Assembly: GCA_900291925.1 (NCBI GenBank) | Contig: UWYS01000005.1 | Span: forward strand, 930,001 to 994,000 | From: Thecaphora thlaspeos | Lineage: Eukaryota > Basidiomycota > Ustilaginomycetes > Urocystidales > Glomosporiaceae | Direction: 5' to 3' | DNA length: 64,000 nucleotides | Part shown: positions 32,771-45,300 of the stretch, one piece after another | How positions within the stretch are numbered: the first letter of the stretch is position 1 | Layout: every line of letters begins with the position of its first letter | The notes under the pieces: generated by a model | What the model was told of the DNA's origin: nothing | Database searches by the model: none | What the model saw: the letters and a program-made list of their open reading frames with translations, nothing else | Made by a program: the position numbers and the translations under genes

Positions 32771-33088
32771 TCATGTTGTTCTTCTATGTTGCGAAGCCGA
32801 CCCTCGATATCCAGGCAGGACCTCGTGAGGGCATGAACCCGCTGGTTCAGGTTTGTAGGTGTCTGCAAACGTGCCAGGGGCTTGCCATCTATCTTCTTCC
32901 GCACATCTACAAGTCGGTTGAGGCGCTCCCGGACTCCCGATGAGCCCGCCGGCGGGTACCTGTTGCCGTAATCCTCGATGGTCTTGCTGGCCTCCCATTG
33001 CCGCTCCTGGACGAAGGTCAACTTCTTGCTGAGGAAATCAAAGATGCCCTCGAGTCCGCGGGCCGACGTTTCAGAGACGCCGGCATCT
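32161..33088 (-). CDS. coiled-coil hypothetical, 3' exon only
   Basis: About 309 codons open on the minus strand, ending in TGA at 32161-32163 and overlapping the 3' end of the SNF2-like gene by about 60 bases. There is no in-frame ATG until far inside, and a stop lies just upstream, so the segment is probably an exon entered through the AG at 33089-33090. The protein is rich in Arg, Gln, Glu and Leu in heptad-like runs (EGRLRNIEEQHEQNG, LARELDQKRAQINALSREQYS, QKVQEQLKRRATDMRRAV), suggesting coiled coils. An exact copy of the 15-bp near-palindrome lies within its frame, encoding EQNGLVP. Family unknown; it may be a fragment. Confidence 0.4.
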
Positions 33089-35217
33089 TGCAATCATTCT
33101 GCGCTATGAAGTCAAGGTGAACATGGTCGAGTTGCATCGCTAACGTGGCTGCCGAGATACTGATGCCGGATGGTAGCCAGAGATGGTGGTAATGAAAAAG
33201 GAGATCCATCGCGATGAATGTTCGAGGCCAAAGCGGCAAGGTTGGGAACAGCCCGTAACGGAGGCCGGCTGATGCCGAATGCTGCGGGCCCCTCCAGGCA
33301 AGCATCTTTGTGGCTTGCTGCACTTGAATCACCACGACCTCATCATGCCGTTTCTGTGGGCACTGCAGAAGTGGTGGTGGGGGTCACGCACCAAATTTCA
33401 CGACAAAAGAACCCTCAGCTCAGCATTGGGATCCGGGAACATCGGGGCTGCATCTGCTGCAGCTTATGCAGTGCGGCCAGCACAGGGATTCGCTTTCGTA
33501 GGTACAGATTTCACGGCATTCACGCAGCCAACGGGGCAAGTTTACGGATCTGCCTAGGTGGCGAGGTGCCAGAACGGGACCGAGGCATGGCCTTTCGACG
33601 CCGGAAGCTGCTCTGTCTGGGCAAGCCAAGGTGGAGCCAAGGTGGGGCCTGCCTGGACGAGGAGCGAGGCACGACCAAGGCCTTTCCGAGGAGGGCCCTG
33701 GCCCCACGACGGCCGAGCGTAGGCTGGACCGGCTCCTGCTCAGTCTTGCTCTCTGCTGCTCCATGGCGGCCTCCCTAACAAATAGTATTATTGAATCAAT
33801 ATTAAACTGAATCATCACCTTGGCGACGGTTCGGACAATCACAGGCGCCAGCCTGTAACTCTACCTACTGTAAGTAGTTACAGCACCATGTCGGTCGAGC
33901 CGGTCTAGGTCGAGGCCCTTTGCGTCGTCGCCACTCACCCATTGTTCTGCGGTTGATTTCCGACTCCAGTCGAGCATGGGCTCATCACGGCCTGCGAGTA
34001 TTCTTACAGTAGTTATTCTGCGGTGCCTACATTGACAGCCGAAGAGGGTGGGCTCCCTTGGCATGGTCCAGAGACGACAAAGGCGAGCAAGCGGTGCCCA
34101 ACAGACGAGCACAAGAGTATGTAGAATGTGGGTCTGTGAGTACCTTGGTTATGTCTATGGGGGGAACGCTGCAACGTTGCTTACTGTAGTTACTATGTAC
34201 GTCTGTTTGTATGCACAAGCACAAGCGACGTCGCTTTGGGCGGCAGCAGAAGCAGACAGGCCAAATGACGTCGCTACGTGGCGAGTCATGGCCGTCGTCC
34301 AGATCCTCGCTCCTGCTCCCGCCTTCCCTGCAGTAGTTGCCTTACAACTCCACTGACGGCCTTCCTCCTGCTCCTGCTCCTGCTCCTCAGACCTTCGACC
34401 GAGGATACGCCGGACCTCCGTACCATAGCCACAACCTCCCCTCCCTCCTTCCATCTCTTCGGTCGTCTCTCTCCTACTGTATCCCCCACACCCTGACTAT
34501 TCTCGCTAGTCACATCCCATTGGTTCGCCCTCCGCAATCTTCGCACCTTCATGCGCTGCCCCACAATCTTCTGTCCTGCTTCGGTCGGTTGCTGACCCAT
34601 GACCCTCTCCCTCCCCCTCCCCCTCCCCCTCCCCCTTCCCCTTCCCCGCCACGCCACCCCTCCTCCGCAAGTCGTTATGACAGCTGCGCTGTAAAGTACA
34701 CCGAACCGCGACCTGTCCCAGATACACTAGGAACAGCTCGACGAGCGAGCAACAGCCTTGCGGGCCGTCCAGAGTCGAAGCGGGGCAACAGGCACTAGCG
34801 AACAGCGCCATCTGACGAGCTAGCCTCTTGAGACACGCGGCAATCCAGGGAAGCAGTTGAGGCAACGCACACCACAACAGCACATCGGGCACCAATGCAA
34901 CCGAAGAGAGCCCGCCATCACCAACGCCACCACCACCAGCGTCGCCCCCGCACCCCTCCCCTGTTACATAGCGACCCCTTCGTCTACATAAGCAAGCGCG
35001 TCGCGAGACCATATCCCCGGCCTATCCCTCTCCATCTCATCATCATCAACATCCAACCAGCCCCTCATCCCTCCTCCACCCTCCCTCATCCTACTCTCCT
35101 ACGACCTTGGTCTCCATCGCCGCTCGACTGCCGGCCTCTTCTTTCAACACACCCAGCCCCTAGCCAACGCCCGCAGCGTTCGACGCTAGCAACGCCAACC
35201 CATCGACGACGCCCGCC
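33089..35217. other. intergenic, repeat-flavoured
   Basis: No supported gene. It contains a small AT-rich patch (33778-33812), an inverted repeat CTGTAACT...AGTTACAG at about 33853-33881, several scattered TACTGTAG/CTACAGTA motifs, and from about 34900 the pyrimidine-rich leader of the MFS gene. Confidence 0.45.
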
Positions 35218-37179
35218 ATGTCGCTTCAAGACGCCACCGACGTCGTCCGCATCGACTCCAAGTCGGCCGGCCTCATCGCCTCCAAGGTCGCCGACTACGA
35301 TGCCCTCGTCCACGATGCCGCCGCCGCTGCCGCCACTCAGGAGCAGGTCGAAATGTCCGTCCGACAGGCCATCCGCGCCCATCCCAAGGCCATCATGTGG
35401 TCCATGATCTTCTCGATGGGCATCATCATGGAAGGCTTCGATGTAGGTCAACCTGAACATCCAGACAAAACATTCATCGGATAATTTTGCAACTGATACG
35501 ATCCATTCTTAATGACCAACAGGTGATGCTCTTGGGCAACTTCTTCGCCCAGCCAGCCTTCACCCAGCGCTACGGCACCTGCGACGCCGCCGGGTCTTGC
35601 GAGATCTCGGCCCCCTGGCAGTCGGGCCTCCAGAACGGCGCCCTGGTCGGCGAGATCTTTGGTCTCCAGCTCACCGGCATCTTCTCCGAGCGCATCGGCT
35701 ACAAGAAGACGATGCTCGCGGCTTTGGTCCTGATGACAGGTGAGCTTCGCTGGACTCTTGTCTGCGGCATCAACCTCTCTCTCTCTCTCTCTCTCTTCTC
35801 TTGGCTGAATCGAAGCTGACTGTCTTTCCCTGTCGTTTCCCTCTCTCAACGCTCTGCCCCTGCGTCTAGTCTCGATCTTCATTCCCTTCTTTGCAAACTC
35901 GCTCGGGATGTTGCTGGCCGGACAGCTAGTACAGGGAGTCCCGTGGGGCGTCTTTCAGACCCTCACTACCGCCTACGCTGCTGAAGTCTGTCCGGTCACC
36001 CTTCGCCCCTACTTCACCACCTGGGTCAACGCCTGCTGGGTCATCGGCCAGCTGATCGCCACTGGCGTCCTTCGCGCGACCGTCAACTGGGACAGCCAGT
36101 GGGTCTACCGCCTCCCCTACGCGCTTCAGTGGGTCTGGCCCGTTCCGATCCTGATCGCTTGCATCTTTGCTCCCGAGTCGCCCTGGTGGCTCGTCCGCCA
36201 GGGACGTCTCGAGGACGCCAAGAAGGCCGTCAAGGGCCTCCCAGGATCCGCCCTCCCCTTTAGCGACGCCGACGCCGCCCAGCAGGTCTCGCTCATGGTC
36301 CACACCAACGAGCTCGAGAAGGCCGCCTCCGAGGGCACCTCGTACTGGGACTGCTTCAAGAAGACCGACCTCCGACGTACCGAGATCGCCTGCGTCGTCT
36401 GGCTCGCTCAACACATGTCCGGTAGCCCTCTCATGGGAGCATCGTCCTACTTCTTTACGAACGCTGGTCTCCCTACGACGCAGGCGTTCAACATGTCGAT
36501 CGGCTAGTTTGCCATGAGACTCTGCGGGACGATCGCGTCGTGGTTCGTCATCAAGCACGTCGGACGCCGGACGATCTACATCTGGGGCCTCGTCGTCTGC
36601 CTGGTCATCATGCTGCTCGTCGGAGGGCTGGGCTTCAAGCAGGAGGTGGAGGCGTTCAGCTGGGCGATCGGATCGGGCCTGCTCGCCTTTGCTTTCGTCT
36701 ACGACTTCACCGTCGGACCGGTCTGCTACGCGCTCGTCGCCGAAGTCTCCTCGACCAGCCTCCGCGCCAAGACGTTCGTCATCACTCGTAACGTCTACAA
36801 TGTCGGGGGCCTGATCTGCAACGTGCTCGTCCCGCGACAGCTCAACCCGACCGCCTGGAACTGGGGTGCGCGCTCCGGGCCCTTCTGGGCCGGAACGTGC
36901 TTCCTAGCTTTGGTGTGGTGCTACTTCCGCCTGCCCGAACCTCGCAACCGCACCTACGGCGAGCTGGACATCCTGTTCGAGCAGAAGATCTCGGCGTGCA
37001 AATTCTCCACGACAAAGGTCGACCAGTTCGGCAGCCTCACGCACTGACACCAGGCCGGCATGGTGGAAAAGGCCGGCAAGCGCTCCGACTTGGCCTCGGA
37101 CGACGGCAAGGCCAGCTCGACTGAGAAGATCACCCTCGACGCTCCTATCGGAGAGCTCGACCACGACAAGAGGGCCTAA
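35218..37179 (+). pseudogene. MFS alpha-glucoside (maltose-type) transporter with in-frame stops
   Basis: Sugar:H+ symporter of the yeast MAL61/AGT1 class. Exons 35218-35442, 35523-35739 and 35870-37179; introns have GTAGGT and GTGAGC donors. Family signatures: GFDVMLLGNFFAQPAF at TM1, PESPWWLVRQGR after TM6 and VKHVGRR-type loop text (KHVGRRTIYIWG). Twelve membrane segments are recognisable when the frame is read through. Two stops interrupt it: TAG 36505-36507 inside NMSIG-stop-FAM, where the family carries Gln, and TGA 37045-37047 in the C-terminal tail. The tail then continues in frame to TAA 37177, so the TGA could instead be the natural end. The TAG removes the last five or so helices. 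It is an otherwise intact, recently lost gene, or one relying on read-through. Confidence 0.85.
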
Positions 37180-38135
37180 GCGGCGCTGACGGCCCATGGG
37201 TCGGCACCCTTCCCTCCCTCGTCCTTTCCTCCTACCTTATGGTGACAGACTGGAGATCCAAAACGCCATACGACACACTACGAACGACCCCACGATACGC
37301 CCTACCCACTCTGTACGACCACGATTCCTACTCTCGTCTTCCTTTCTCGCTTTCTTTCATCTTTCATCTTTGTCCAGCTGATTCCTTCGCTCAGCTCGAT
37401 GAGGATACCACCACACTTGTCATGACGTCATGGACCTTGTTCTACACTGTTCTGCACGCTTATTCTTCGTCTCGCAAAAGAACGGATCTCTCTCGTAAAG
37501 GAATACAACCAGTCGACTTTTTTCATTGTACTTAGTGTATGTTTGGCTAAATCTGGACCAAGGTGACTGTGTCGTCGACGGCGTAGAGAAAATTGTACCA
37601 AACATGAGACCGAAGCTTTACTATTGAGCGCCTTACACCTGCTGTGCAGGATACGAAGCGGGGAGAGGTAAAAGTTCGAGACGACCTTGCGATATAGAAC
37701 GGCATGGTGTCGGACGTGGGAGGGTTGTCAGCCACCTGTCGACGGATAGCGACGATCAGAAAGGAGGCGCCTTTCGGGTATCGCGAGGACACACCTTCCG
37801 AACTCACACATCAGATCTTCATAGCCAACTCGAGACCTCGGCTCTGCACCAAGGAACAAGGATTACCTGCAAGGAACGGCACAGGTTTCTGTCGGCGGTG
37901 AGCGAAGATAAAAGGGCCGTACAAGGACGCAACGAGAATATGTATGAGAATCGAGAACGATGAGGGGACAAGAGGGGCAAAATGGGGATCGAAAGCTCAA
38001 ACTAGGCACGATGTGCTAGATAGGGACAGAGGGGAGCAAAGGGGGTATAATATCGTAATCGCTCGGACTGTACAGCCAGCTTCGAGTTTCAGACGAAACT
38101 CCATCAACGCCGCCGCCACCTCCTGGACGGCCTGC
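37180..38135. other. convergent intergenic region
   Basis: 3' regions of the MFS gene (+) and GH51 (-), including an AT-richer stretch near 37380-37560. I see no gene. Confidence 0.5.
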
Positions 38136-40819
38136 TCACTTGACGGCAATAGCGTTCATCGAGTAAGGTCGAAGGGTGACGGTGACGGTACGTTCGTGGA
38201 TGTTAGCGGTGTCGACCTTGACGCGGTGAGCCTGAACGTTATCCGGGCTCTCGAGCGTGTTGCTTCCCTGGGGGTTCTGGCCCGTAACGATGTACTGAAC
38301 GACCGAAGCGATCGGCTTGTAGACGCGGATGTCGACGAGCTTCGGCTGCGCATCGTAGTTGACCATCTTGAGAATGATACGGCCATCCTTGTCGCTTCCG
38401 GCGCTGTGGTAGATTAGGTTCTCCTCGAGGATGTCCGTAGGACCCTGCGGGGTGCCGTCATTGCCACTGCTGCCACCAGTGTTCGTGCTGCCGCCAGTGG
38501 CCGCGCTGCTTCCGTTGCCCGGGCTGGTGGGGGGCGCGACCTTGACGTCGTGGATATCGGTGACGTGGTATCGTCCGAAAGCCTGCATGACGAGGTACGA
38601 CGAAGACTTAACGACGTGAGCCGGGTCAAAGATGAGCTGGCCTGGCGTCGACTGGTCCAGCTTGTTGTCGGCGTGCGAGGCCATCTGCGGCGCATAGGCC
38701 GCTTTGGCGCAGATGTCGCCGTTCCTCTCGAGCCCAAGCAGGAACACGCCCTCCGCCAGCGAGCTCTGCAGCGTCGTGTACTCGAGTCGGCTCGAACCGG
38801 ACCAGATGTTGTCGTCCTCTGTCAGGCCCGAGTTGATCGCGCTAAACTCGAGGTTGTAGTGGATGGTACCGTCCCTCTCCATCTGGTCGTATCGGTGGTA
38901 GGCGGCGATAAAGTCCTTGGGCGTACCGTAGAGCGGGTTGTTGAGCGTGTCGAGGTTGCGGCGCCCCTTCTTCACCTTGACGGGCGCCGTGGCGATGATG
39001 TCAAAGGCCGGGTACTTGCCATCACCAGCAAAGAACTGCTTCTTGATACCGCTCTCCATCAGGCTGTAGCGTTCCTGGTAGTTGGGGGCCGTCAGACCGC
39101 TCTCGTTGCCGATCATGACGGCATCGACGCGGTACGGCTTCTTGGGCCCGCCGGCCTTGACGCGCGCCTCGGCGAATTCGCCATCCTCGTCGAGCAGGAA
39201 GCGAAGGAAGTTGACCTGATCCTGGACGATCGGTCCCATCTGGCTCGAGGTAACCGATGTCTCACCGTTGTACGTACCAGCGAACAGTCCGACGATCAGC
39301 TCGGCGCCAAGCTCAGTAATGAAGTTGTAAAGCTCAACCACGCCCAGCGCCTCGGTGTTCCAGCCGGCCCAGTTGCCCGCGCGGCCGGGGCGGTCCACCA
39401 TTGGTCCGAGCGTGTTGTTCCAGCGGAAGCGGCTCGCCGGGCTGAAGCCCTGCGGTCCGTGGCAAGGCGAAGGTGGAAATGGAAAGAAAAAAGATGCGGG
39501 TGTCAATGACGATGACCGCCACAGCGATGGAAGACCAAGACAGAACCAAAACATGTGGTACCCACGCTGAGGTCGTTGCCGCCCGGCGAGCGGAACGAGC
39601 GCGGCCTAAAGTCGAGGAGCGCCTGGGCGCCGTCCTGCCTGATGACTGTGTCCTTCCACGTCTGAGGGAAGACGCTGACGAGGTTGATCTGGATCGGCGG
39701 CACCTCTCCCTTGGTGCCGTCAAAGACGATGGCAAAGACATTCTTGAGGTCGGGAGCCTCCTTCGTGGGGGTGAAGGTGTATTTGACCTGCTTCCACACG
39801 GGGCCGACCTGGACCCTATCGCTGGCGCCTCCGAACTGCGTAGCGAGCGGATGATCGAACAGACCGTACTGAACGTCGACGGTGGCCTCTTTGTCGGCGC
39901 GCATGTACCACGAGGCTGTGTACTGCTCCCCGGAACGGGCGGGGATACCCCAGAATCCGCGGTTCTTGATACCAAAGTAGCCCTTGTACCCCGAGTTGTC
40001 GGCCTGGACGCTCTGGTCGAACGTCAGCTTCGCAGAAGCCGGCAACGCTTGCGAAACAGGGTTGTCGAGGACAAACTCCATGTTGACCTGGCCTACAGCG
40101 TTCCAGCCGACGAGCGAGCCGCTTCCCAGCTGATCGCTCTGGGCTTGAGTAAACTCGGCATCCTTGGCCGTCTGGAAGGCGCGGTTGTAGATGAGCTCAG
40201 CGAGAAGGCCTGTGTCGCCGTAGTTGAGGTTGGTCTCGAGGAAGCTCGACTGTCGTCGAAGAAGTGGCCAGCCAAGACGCGCAGAAGGATGACGGGTGAG
40301 CTACGTGACTAATGGTGTAGAGACCCCCGATTCTGCCAGACTCGGCCCCTCTACTCACCACTTCAAAGTTCGAGCCGTACTTGATTTTGTCAAGCACCTC
40401 GATCTCGAATCTTGACTGCGCCTTTCCAGTCAGAACCCTCGGCTTCTTGTCATCGTTCGTGTTGCCACGGGTAGGGATGCCTGCGGTAAGTTTGTCGCCG
40501 GATGTGCCGCCCTTGTCTGTGGCATCCTTGCCGTCCTCGCCGTAATTGGCCGGGTTCACATCGGCACCGATGAATGTAGTCGCCTTCTCGGGCTTGGTGG
40601 TACCACCTTCGCCAGCGCGCCTAGCAAGACGGCTGGACGGAACTCTCTCGAGACCTGTTGCGTCCGGACAGGTAAGTCGAAGCGTGGTGTGAGCCCTACG
40701 GATCGTTCAATGCCCGAGGGGAGCGGTACAATGTGCTACTTACGAGGACGAGCAGCCACTTCGCTAAGATCAAGGGTGGTAGCGAGCAGAACGCTACAGA
40801 GGAGCTTGAAGGCCTTCAT
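38136..40819 (-). CDS. GH51 alpha-L-arabinofuranosidase, secreted
   Basis: Removes arabinose side chains from arabinoxylan or arabinan (EC 3.2.1.55). Proposed exons: 40744-40819, 40359-40654, 39566-40249 and 38136-39449; 789 residues. It has a signal peptide (MKAFKLLCSVLLATTLDLSEVAA) and a basic RLARR stretch that may be a propeptide site. GH51 motifs: GDTGLLAELIYNRAF near the start of the barrel, SPGGNDLS joined to RFRWNNTLGPMVDRPGR, the acid/base Glu in MIGNES, and a nucleophile Glu in NLEFSAIN. The C-terminal jelly-roll carries a Gly/Ser/Thr-rich insert. The third junction is open to choice: the acceptor at 40250 keeps the frame, whereas one at 40309 does not. It neighbours a sugar transporter and a Zn2Cys6 regulator. 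Confidence 0.85.
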
Positions 40820-42303
40820 CGTCGTCGAGCGGATCCGAGTCTCAGTCGATAGGTGAGTGCGTTTGTGTGTGTCGGATGGAGGTGTAAGGGAGTGTAAAAT
40901 TATAGCAGCCGGTGATGTAGAGGGAGTGCGTTGCCGAGGGTCTGGTTGAAAGGTGAAGGAGAAAAGAAGGAGTGAATGGTGAAAAGAAGGGAGAGTGAGG
41001 GTCTCGGCAAGTCTCCTCATATACAGTCTCGAGGCTGAAGGGGGGCCGCCGTCCAACCTTAGCACTGGTGCGCCATGACCTCCTGTGAACGTGCACAGGT
41101 CTAGTTCGGTCGGTGGGCGTTACTCGCCACACCTGCATAGCCTAGGGGCTGGGTGAAGTGCAGTTCCGCAGAGGTGGGCGTTGCATCGAGCGATCAAGGC
41201 TGTGGGATCCAGGACGACGCCGCCGGCAAGAGGTGGGCGAGAAAAGGGTGGACTGGTGCGTCCGGTGGGGCCGAATGTGGTCCGGTGGGTTGCGTGATGA
41301 AGTTGGCTGGTGGGGGTGAGCGAAAGGCATCTTGCGCCGTTCGTTCGACTCATCAGCACTGAATGTGCCAGCCCCTGCCAAGACTCTTGAACACGCCCCC
41401 TCCCTCCGCTGGACCGCCGCTCCGGTTCTGCTGTACCGAGGGCGAATTGGTCGTTGGCGACGTTGGCGACGTTGGCGACGCTGGTGTACCAGTGAGGTCG
41501 ACCCACTGTGGGGAGAGTCGAGCAAAGCTTAGCGGTCGAACCGAGAAGTCGAGCCTGGAGCGGGACAAGGTGACGCTACATGGTCGCCTCTCATCGGCGT
41601 CTAGCTAGCTTCCAGAAGAGGCAACCACAAGCCGCCTTCAAATGAGGCAGGGAGGCCTTCCTGTATTGTTCCACTGCGCGACGAGGCGGGCGTTGCTTAG
41701 CACGAGAGGAGGTGGGGGCTCGCCATATCGTTCGTCGGAACCTGCTTCCGAAGATGCTTGGGTGCGAGTGCACGCCGAGGAGCAACTGCCAGCACACATG
41801 CCTTCACTTCATGTTGCTCCTTTTGCACCTTCCTCTCCTGCTTCTTCTTTACCTCTCATACGTTTATCGCATCTTCAGCTCCACAGTACTTCCATTTGTT
41901 TTTTCCTGCATACCCATCCTGTCCACGTCTCCTCGCTGACCTTGTCGTCATTTTCGCTCCGCGACAGGTCTTTCTCTCGCACTCCCTTGCACGGCCGTTC
42001 GCCCCTCTCTCTGGCATCTCTCCGGAATCTCCGTGGCGCAGTTCCCTCGGCCAAACACTGCGGTTACGCCGAGCTAATCTTGTCGTCTCTTTTGTCCTGC
42101 GCGGCCTGCCTCGAGGGTGCGCACCGCTCCCACCCGTCCCAGCGATCGGTGTCGGTTCTATGTCACGGAAGTGGGGGCGCACCGCCTCCTTCTCTCACGC
42201 AACAATGACTATCGGTCGGCGTACAAAGTCGTCTTAGGCTCGGTCGCCGATTCTCTCCCCGCCTTTAAGACAAGCACGCGGTCGCGACAAATCCGGTGGC
42301 GCA
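40820..42303. other. GH51 promoter side and region downstream of the Zn2Cys6 gene
   Basis: No supported gene. It includes a 9-bp tandem (GTTGGCGAC x3) at about 41453-41480 and a C/T-rich stretch at 41800-42000. Confidence 0.45.
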
Positions 42304-45300
42304 TCAGAATCCATTCTCTTCGAACTCGACCAGATTGCTCCCCAACGTTCCATCAAATAGCCTCCAGACGTCCGGCATCGATTCAAGGGCAGGCAGGATC
42401 TGCGAGAGTTGAGCGCCAGAGACCATGCCGAAGTCCGTCGTCGTCTGCTGCTGCCGTTGGGCCGGGAGGTGAGCGTCTTTCTGCTGATGGTCGTCGTGCG
42501 TGTGCATGGCGGGGTTCGAACCGCCGCCAGCGTCAAATGCGGGCGTGGGTGCGTAGGGGTGCTGCATCTGCGCAGGGCCCTGTGCATCGCCGACCGGATA
42601 GGGACTGGTCGTGGCTATTGAGGAGGAGGGTGTGCAAAGATCCTGGCCGTAGTGCACCAAGCTTGCACCACCACCGCCGCCATTGGTCGTTACGAACAGA
42701 TCCGAAGAAGAAGAAGGGCCGAATTGTGGAACGGCTCCGAAAAGGTCGCTGTATTCGTTCTGCGTCGGCGGCAAGGGCGAGAGGCCGTAGAGGAACGAGG
42801 TGCAGCTTGTTGCATCGCCGGCGAGCGGATTGAGGACCGGGTACGCGGATGCACCTCGATGCCGGTCCGCTTCGGCCACTAAGGAAAGTGGGTCTGGACC
42901 ACCGCCATTATCCCCGGCGATGACGGCAGCAGAGGGGGGAGCGGAGCTGGAGGCGTGGCTCGGCCCGGTGTCAGTCGACCAGAGACTTGGTCGGCGTGAT
43001 CCGCTGCGCTCGTCGCGGACATGCGAGGACGACGATGACATCGCCAAAAACGGGCCGTGGGCCCTGCGGGTCGCCGCGCTAGCACCGTGGTCGGGCTCGT
43101 GCTGAGTTGAGGCGCGGAAGCGTGACCCGTTCTTTGCAGATACTGTAGTCGTCCTGGCCGGCTCGGCGTTGGCATGATTGCCACCGCCTTTGATCCGCTT
43201 CACTCCCGCGGCAGCCCCGCCCGTTTCCTCCGTCGCGTCCTCAGCCGTCGGCGCTCCGTTGCGGTGCTCGCTAGCAGCCTTCCGCTTCTCACTAGCGCCG
43301 CCGCCGCCGCTGCAGCCTCCGCGTCTCTTTTCGTCCCACCTCTTGCCTTCCTCCAGAAGGCCGGCCAGCAGCTGGCACCCCCGCTGTGCGATGGCACTCT
43401 TGGCAGTATAGGACAACAGAGCGTAAAGCGCCCGCTTCACCTCGTCCCGCCTGGTCGCCTTCCGCTCTTCGGCCGTCGCGTCTCCGTCTTCCTGTCCCCT
43501 TCCGGCTCCGTCGTGGTTCTGGCGGGTCTCTGAGCTGGTCTTGCAGGCTCGCAGCATGTCGAGCGCCAGGATCGTGGCGGCCGCGACGGTATGGTACGGT
43601 ATCGTCCACAAGACTCCGCCATGAGCGCGCGAGCGGAGGTCGAGGCGCTCGCCGTCCTCGGTCGGTCGTATGCCGAGACAGCGTTCCAGCTGCTGCAGGA
43701 TCGCCCGCGCCGTCTCGATCGACGTGTCGTGTGAGAGCAGCCGGTCCGTCGTCGAGATCTTGCGCGAGAGAAAGGCCCGATGCATGACGATGATCTTGTG
43801 GTGGACCGAGATGAAGAGGTAGTGCTGCATCACGGTTGCATAGGTGGGGAGGCTATCGCCGTAGCCGTCGCCGTCGTCGCCGTCACCTTCGCAACCGCGC
43901 TGCTGCTGCCGTCGCCGGTGATGGGTCCGCAAGCACGACGTGGTGAACTTGTCGGTCACCTGGCGCAGACGTCGTTCGTGGTGCTAGACTAGCGCAAAGT
44001 CGACCGTGCCGCGCGACTTGCTATTGAGGTCCTGGAAGAAGTCGCAGACGATCTTGGCAATGTGGCAGGTGTAGCGCTGCTTGGAGGCGACGGTGAGCTC
44101 GGAGATGTCGCGGTTGATCAGGCGGCCGTCCTCCAGGTCCTCGTCCGAGCAATTGTGCGGTAACGGCGAGTCGTACTGCCCCTCGAAGATCGAGCAGCAC
44201 CCGCGATAAGGGATGGCGAAATAGTCTTGCTGCGTGTAGGCCCACCACACGCGCTTGCCGACCTCGAGGTCAACGATCCGCTTTCGCCACGCCGTAAAGT
44301 GCCGCTGGCTCTCGTTCTTCAGTCTGCACGAACCTACCGCGCCGCCGGCAGCCGCTGCTTCGTCTTGGGCCGTGCTTTGCTGCTGTGGCTGCCGAAGACG
44401 CTCGCGTATCAACAGCCTGTTGCGCTTCGCCATCGACTCTTCGAGGATGCGCGCGGGCCGCCCGAGGACATGGAGGTTCAAGGTCTGGCCGCTCTTGATC
44501 CCGATGGCCAAGAGCGACGTGAGCAGATCGCTGCCGCAGATGTTGTGCCCCGCCACGCAAAGGACGGCAATCGTCTGGCAGCAGTAGACCGACGGTCGGA
44601 CGAGGTAGTCGGCCAGCGAAAGCGACTCCATGGCTGCGTTGAGCAGCGAGGATGCAAGGCGACCCTGAAGCTCGCCGCCCTGGATGCCGCACTCGCGGCA
44701 CTCCTCCAGCGACATCTGGTGGATGGCGATGCTGACAATGACAAAGAAGAGCGAGAGCCATGCGGGGTCGACGACTGACCACGCGGCCTGGCGTTCCGCT
44801 TCGGTTGCTTCGTCTTGGCGGCGGTGCGAGGGCGTGGAAGCGACATCTCCTCTCGTCTCCTCGCTGCGACCGGGTTCTTCGCCTTCGCCATCACTGTAGA
44901 CCAGCGCCAGGAACGCCTCAACCTCGCGCTCAAATGTCGGAAAGTGGACGCAGCAGTGCTGCCAGGCGCCAATTTCCTTGACCATCCGGACGACGGACCG
45001 GACAGAAGTCGCCATGAGGTCAAGGCGGACGATGCTGTCCGGCACGCTACGCGCAGAGGGGCGTGGAAGGACATTGGACGGCAGCACCTCGTCCGCGAAC
45101 CGCTGGACGAGCTCAGCCAGCGCCGCCTGGACCGTCGGCGGCAAACCAGCGGCGTACGGCAGCCGGGAAGAGAATTCAACGAACCTGTCGGTCGAGCTGA
45201 CAGCCTGGCGGACGTCGTTGTCACGCCCGGTTCCGGCCGCCTGCAGTGCCCGGCGCGGATCGTCGTTCATGGTGGCGAGCCATCGCCGTCGCCGCGGTGG

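Noticed and set aside
40241..40270. Frameshift in GH51 between GHFFDD and SSFLETNL
   Set aside because: Using the acceptor at 40250 removes the GHFFDD segment as intron and keeps the frame from exon 2 into exon 3, so no lesion is needed.
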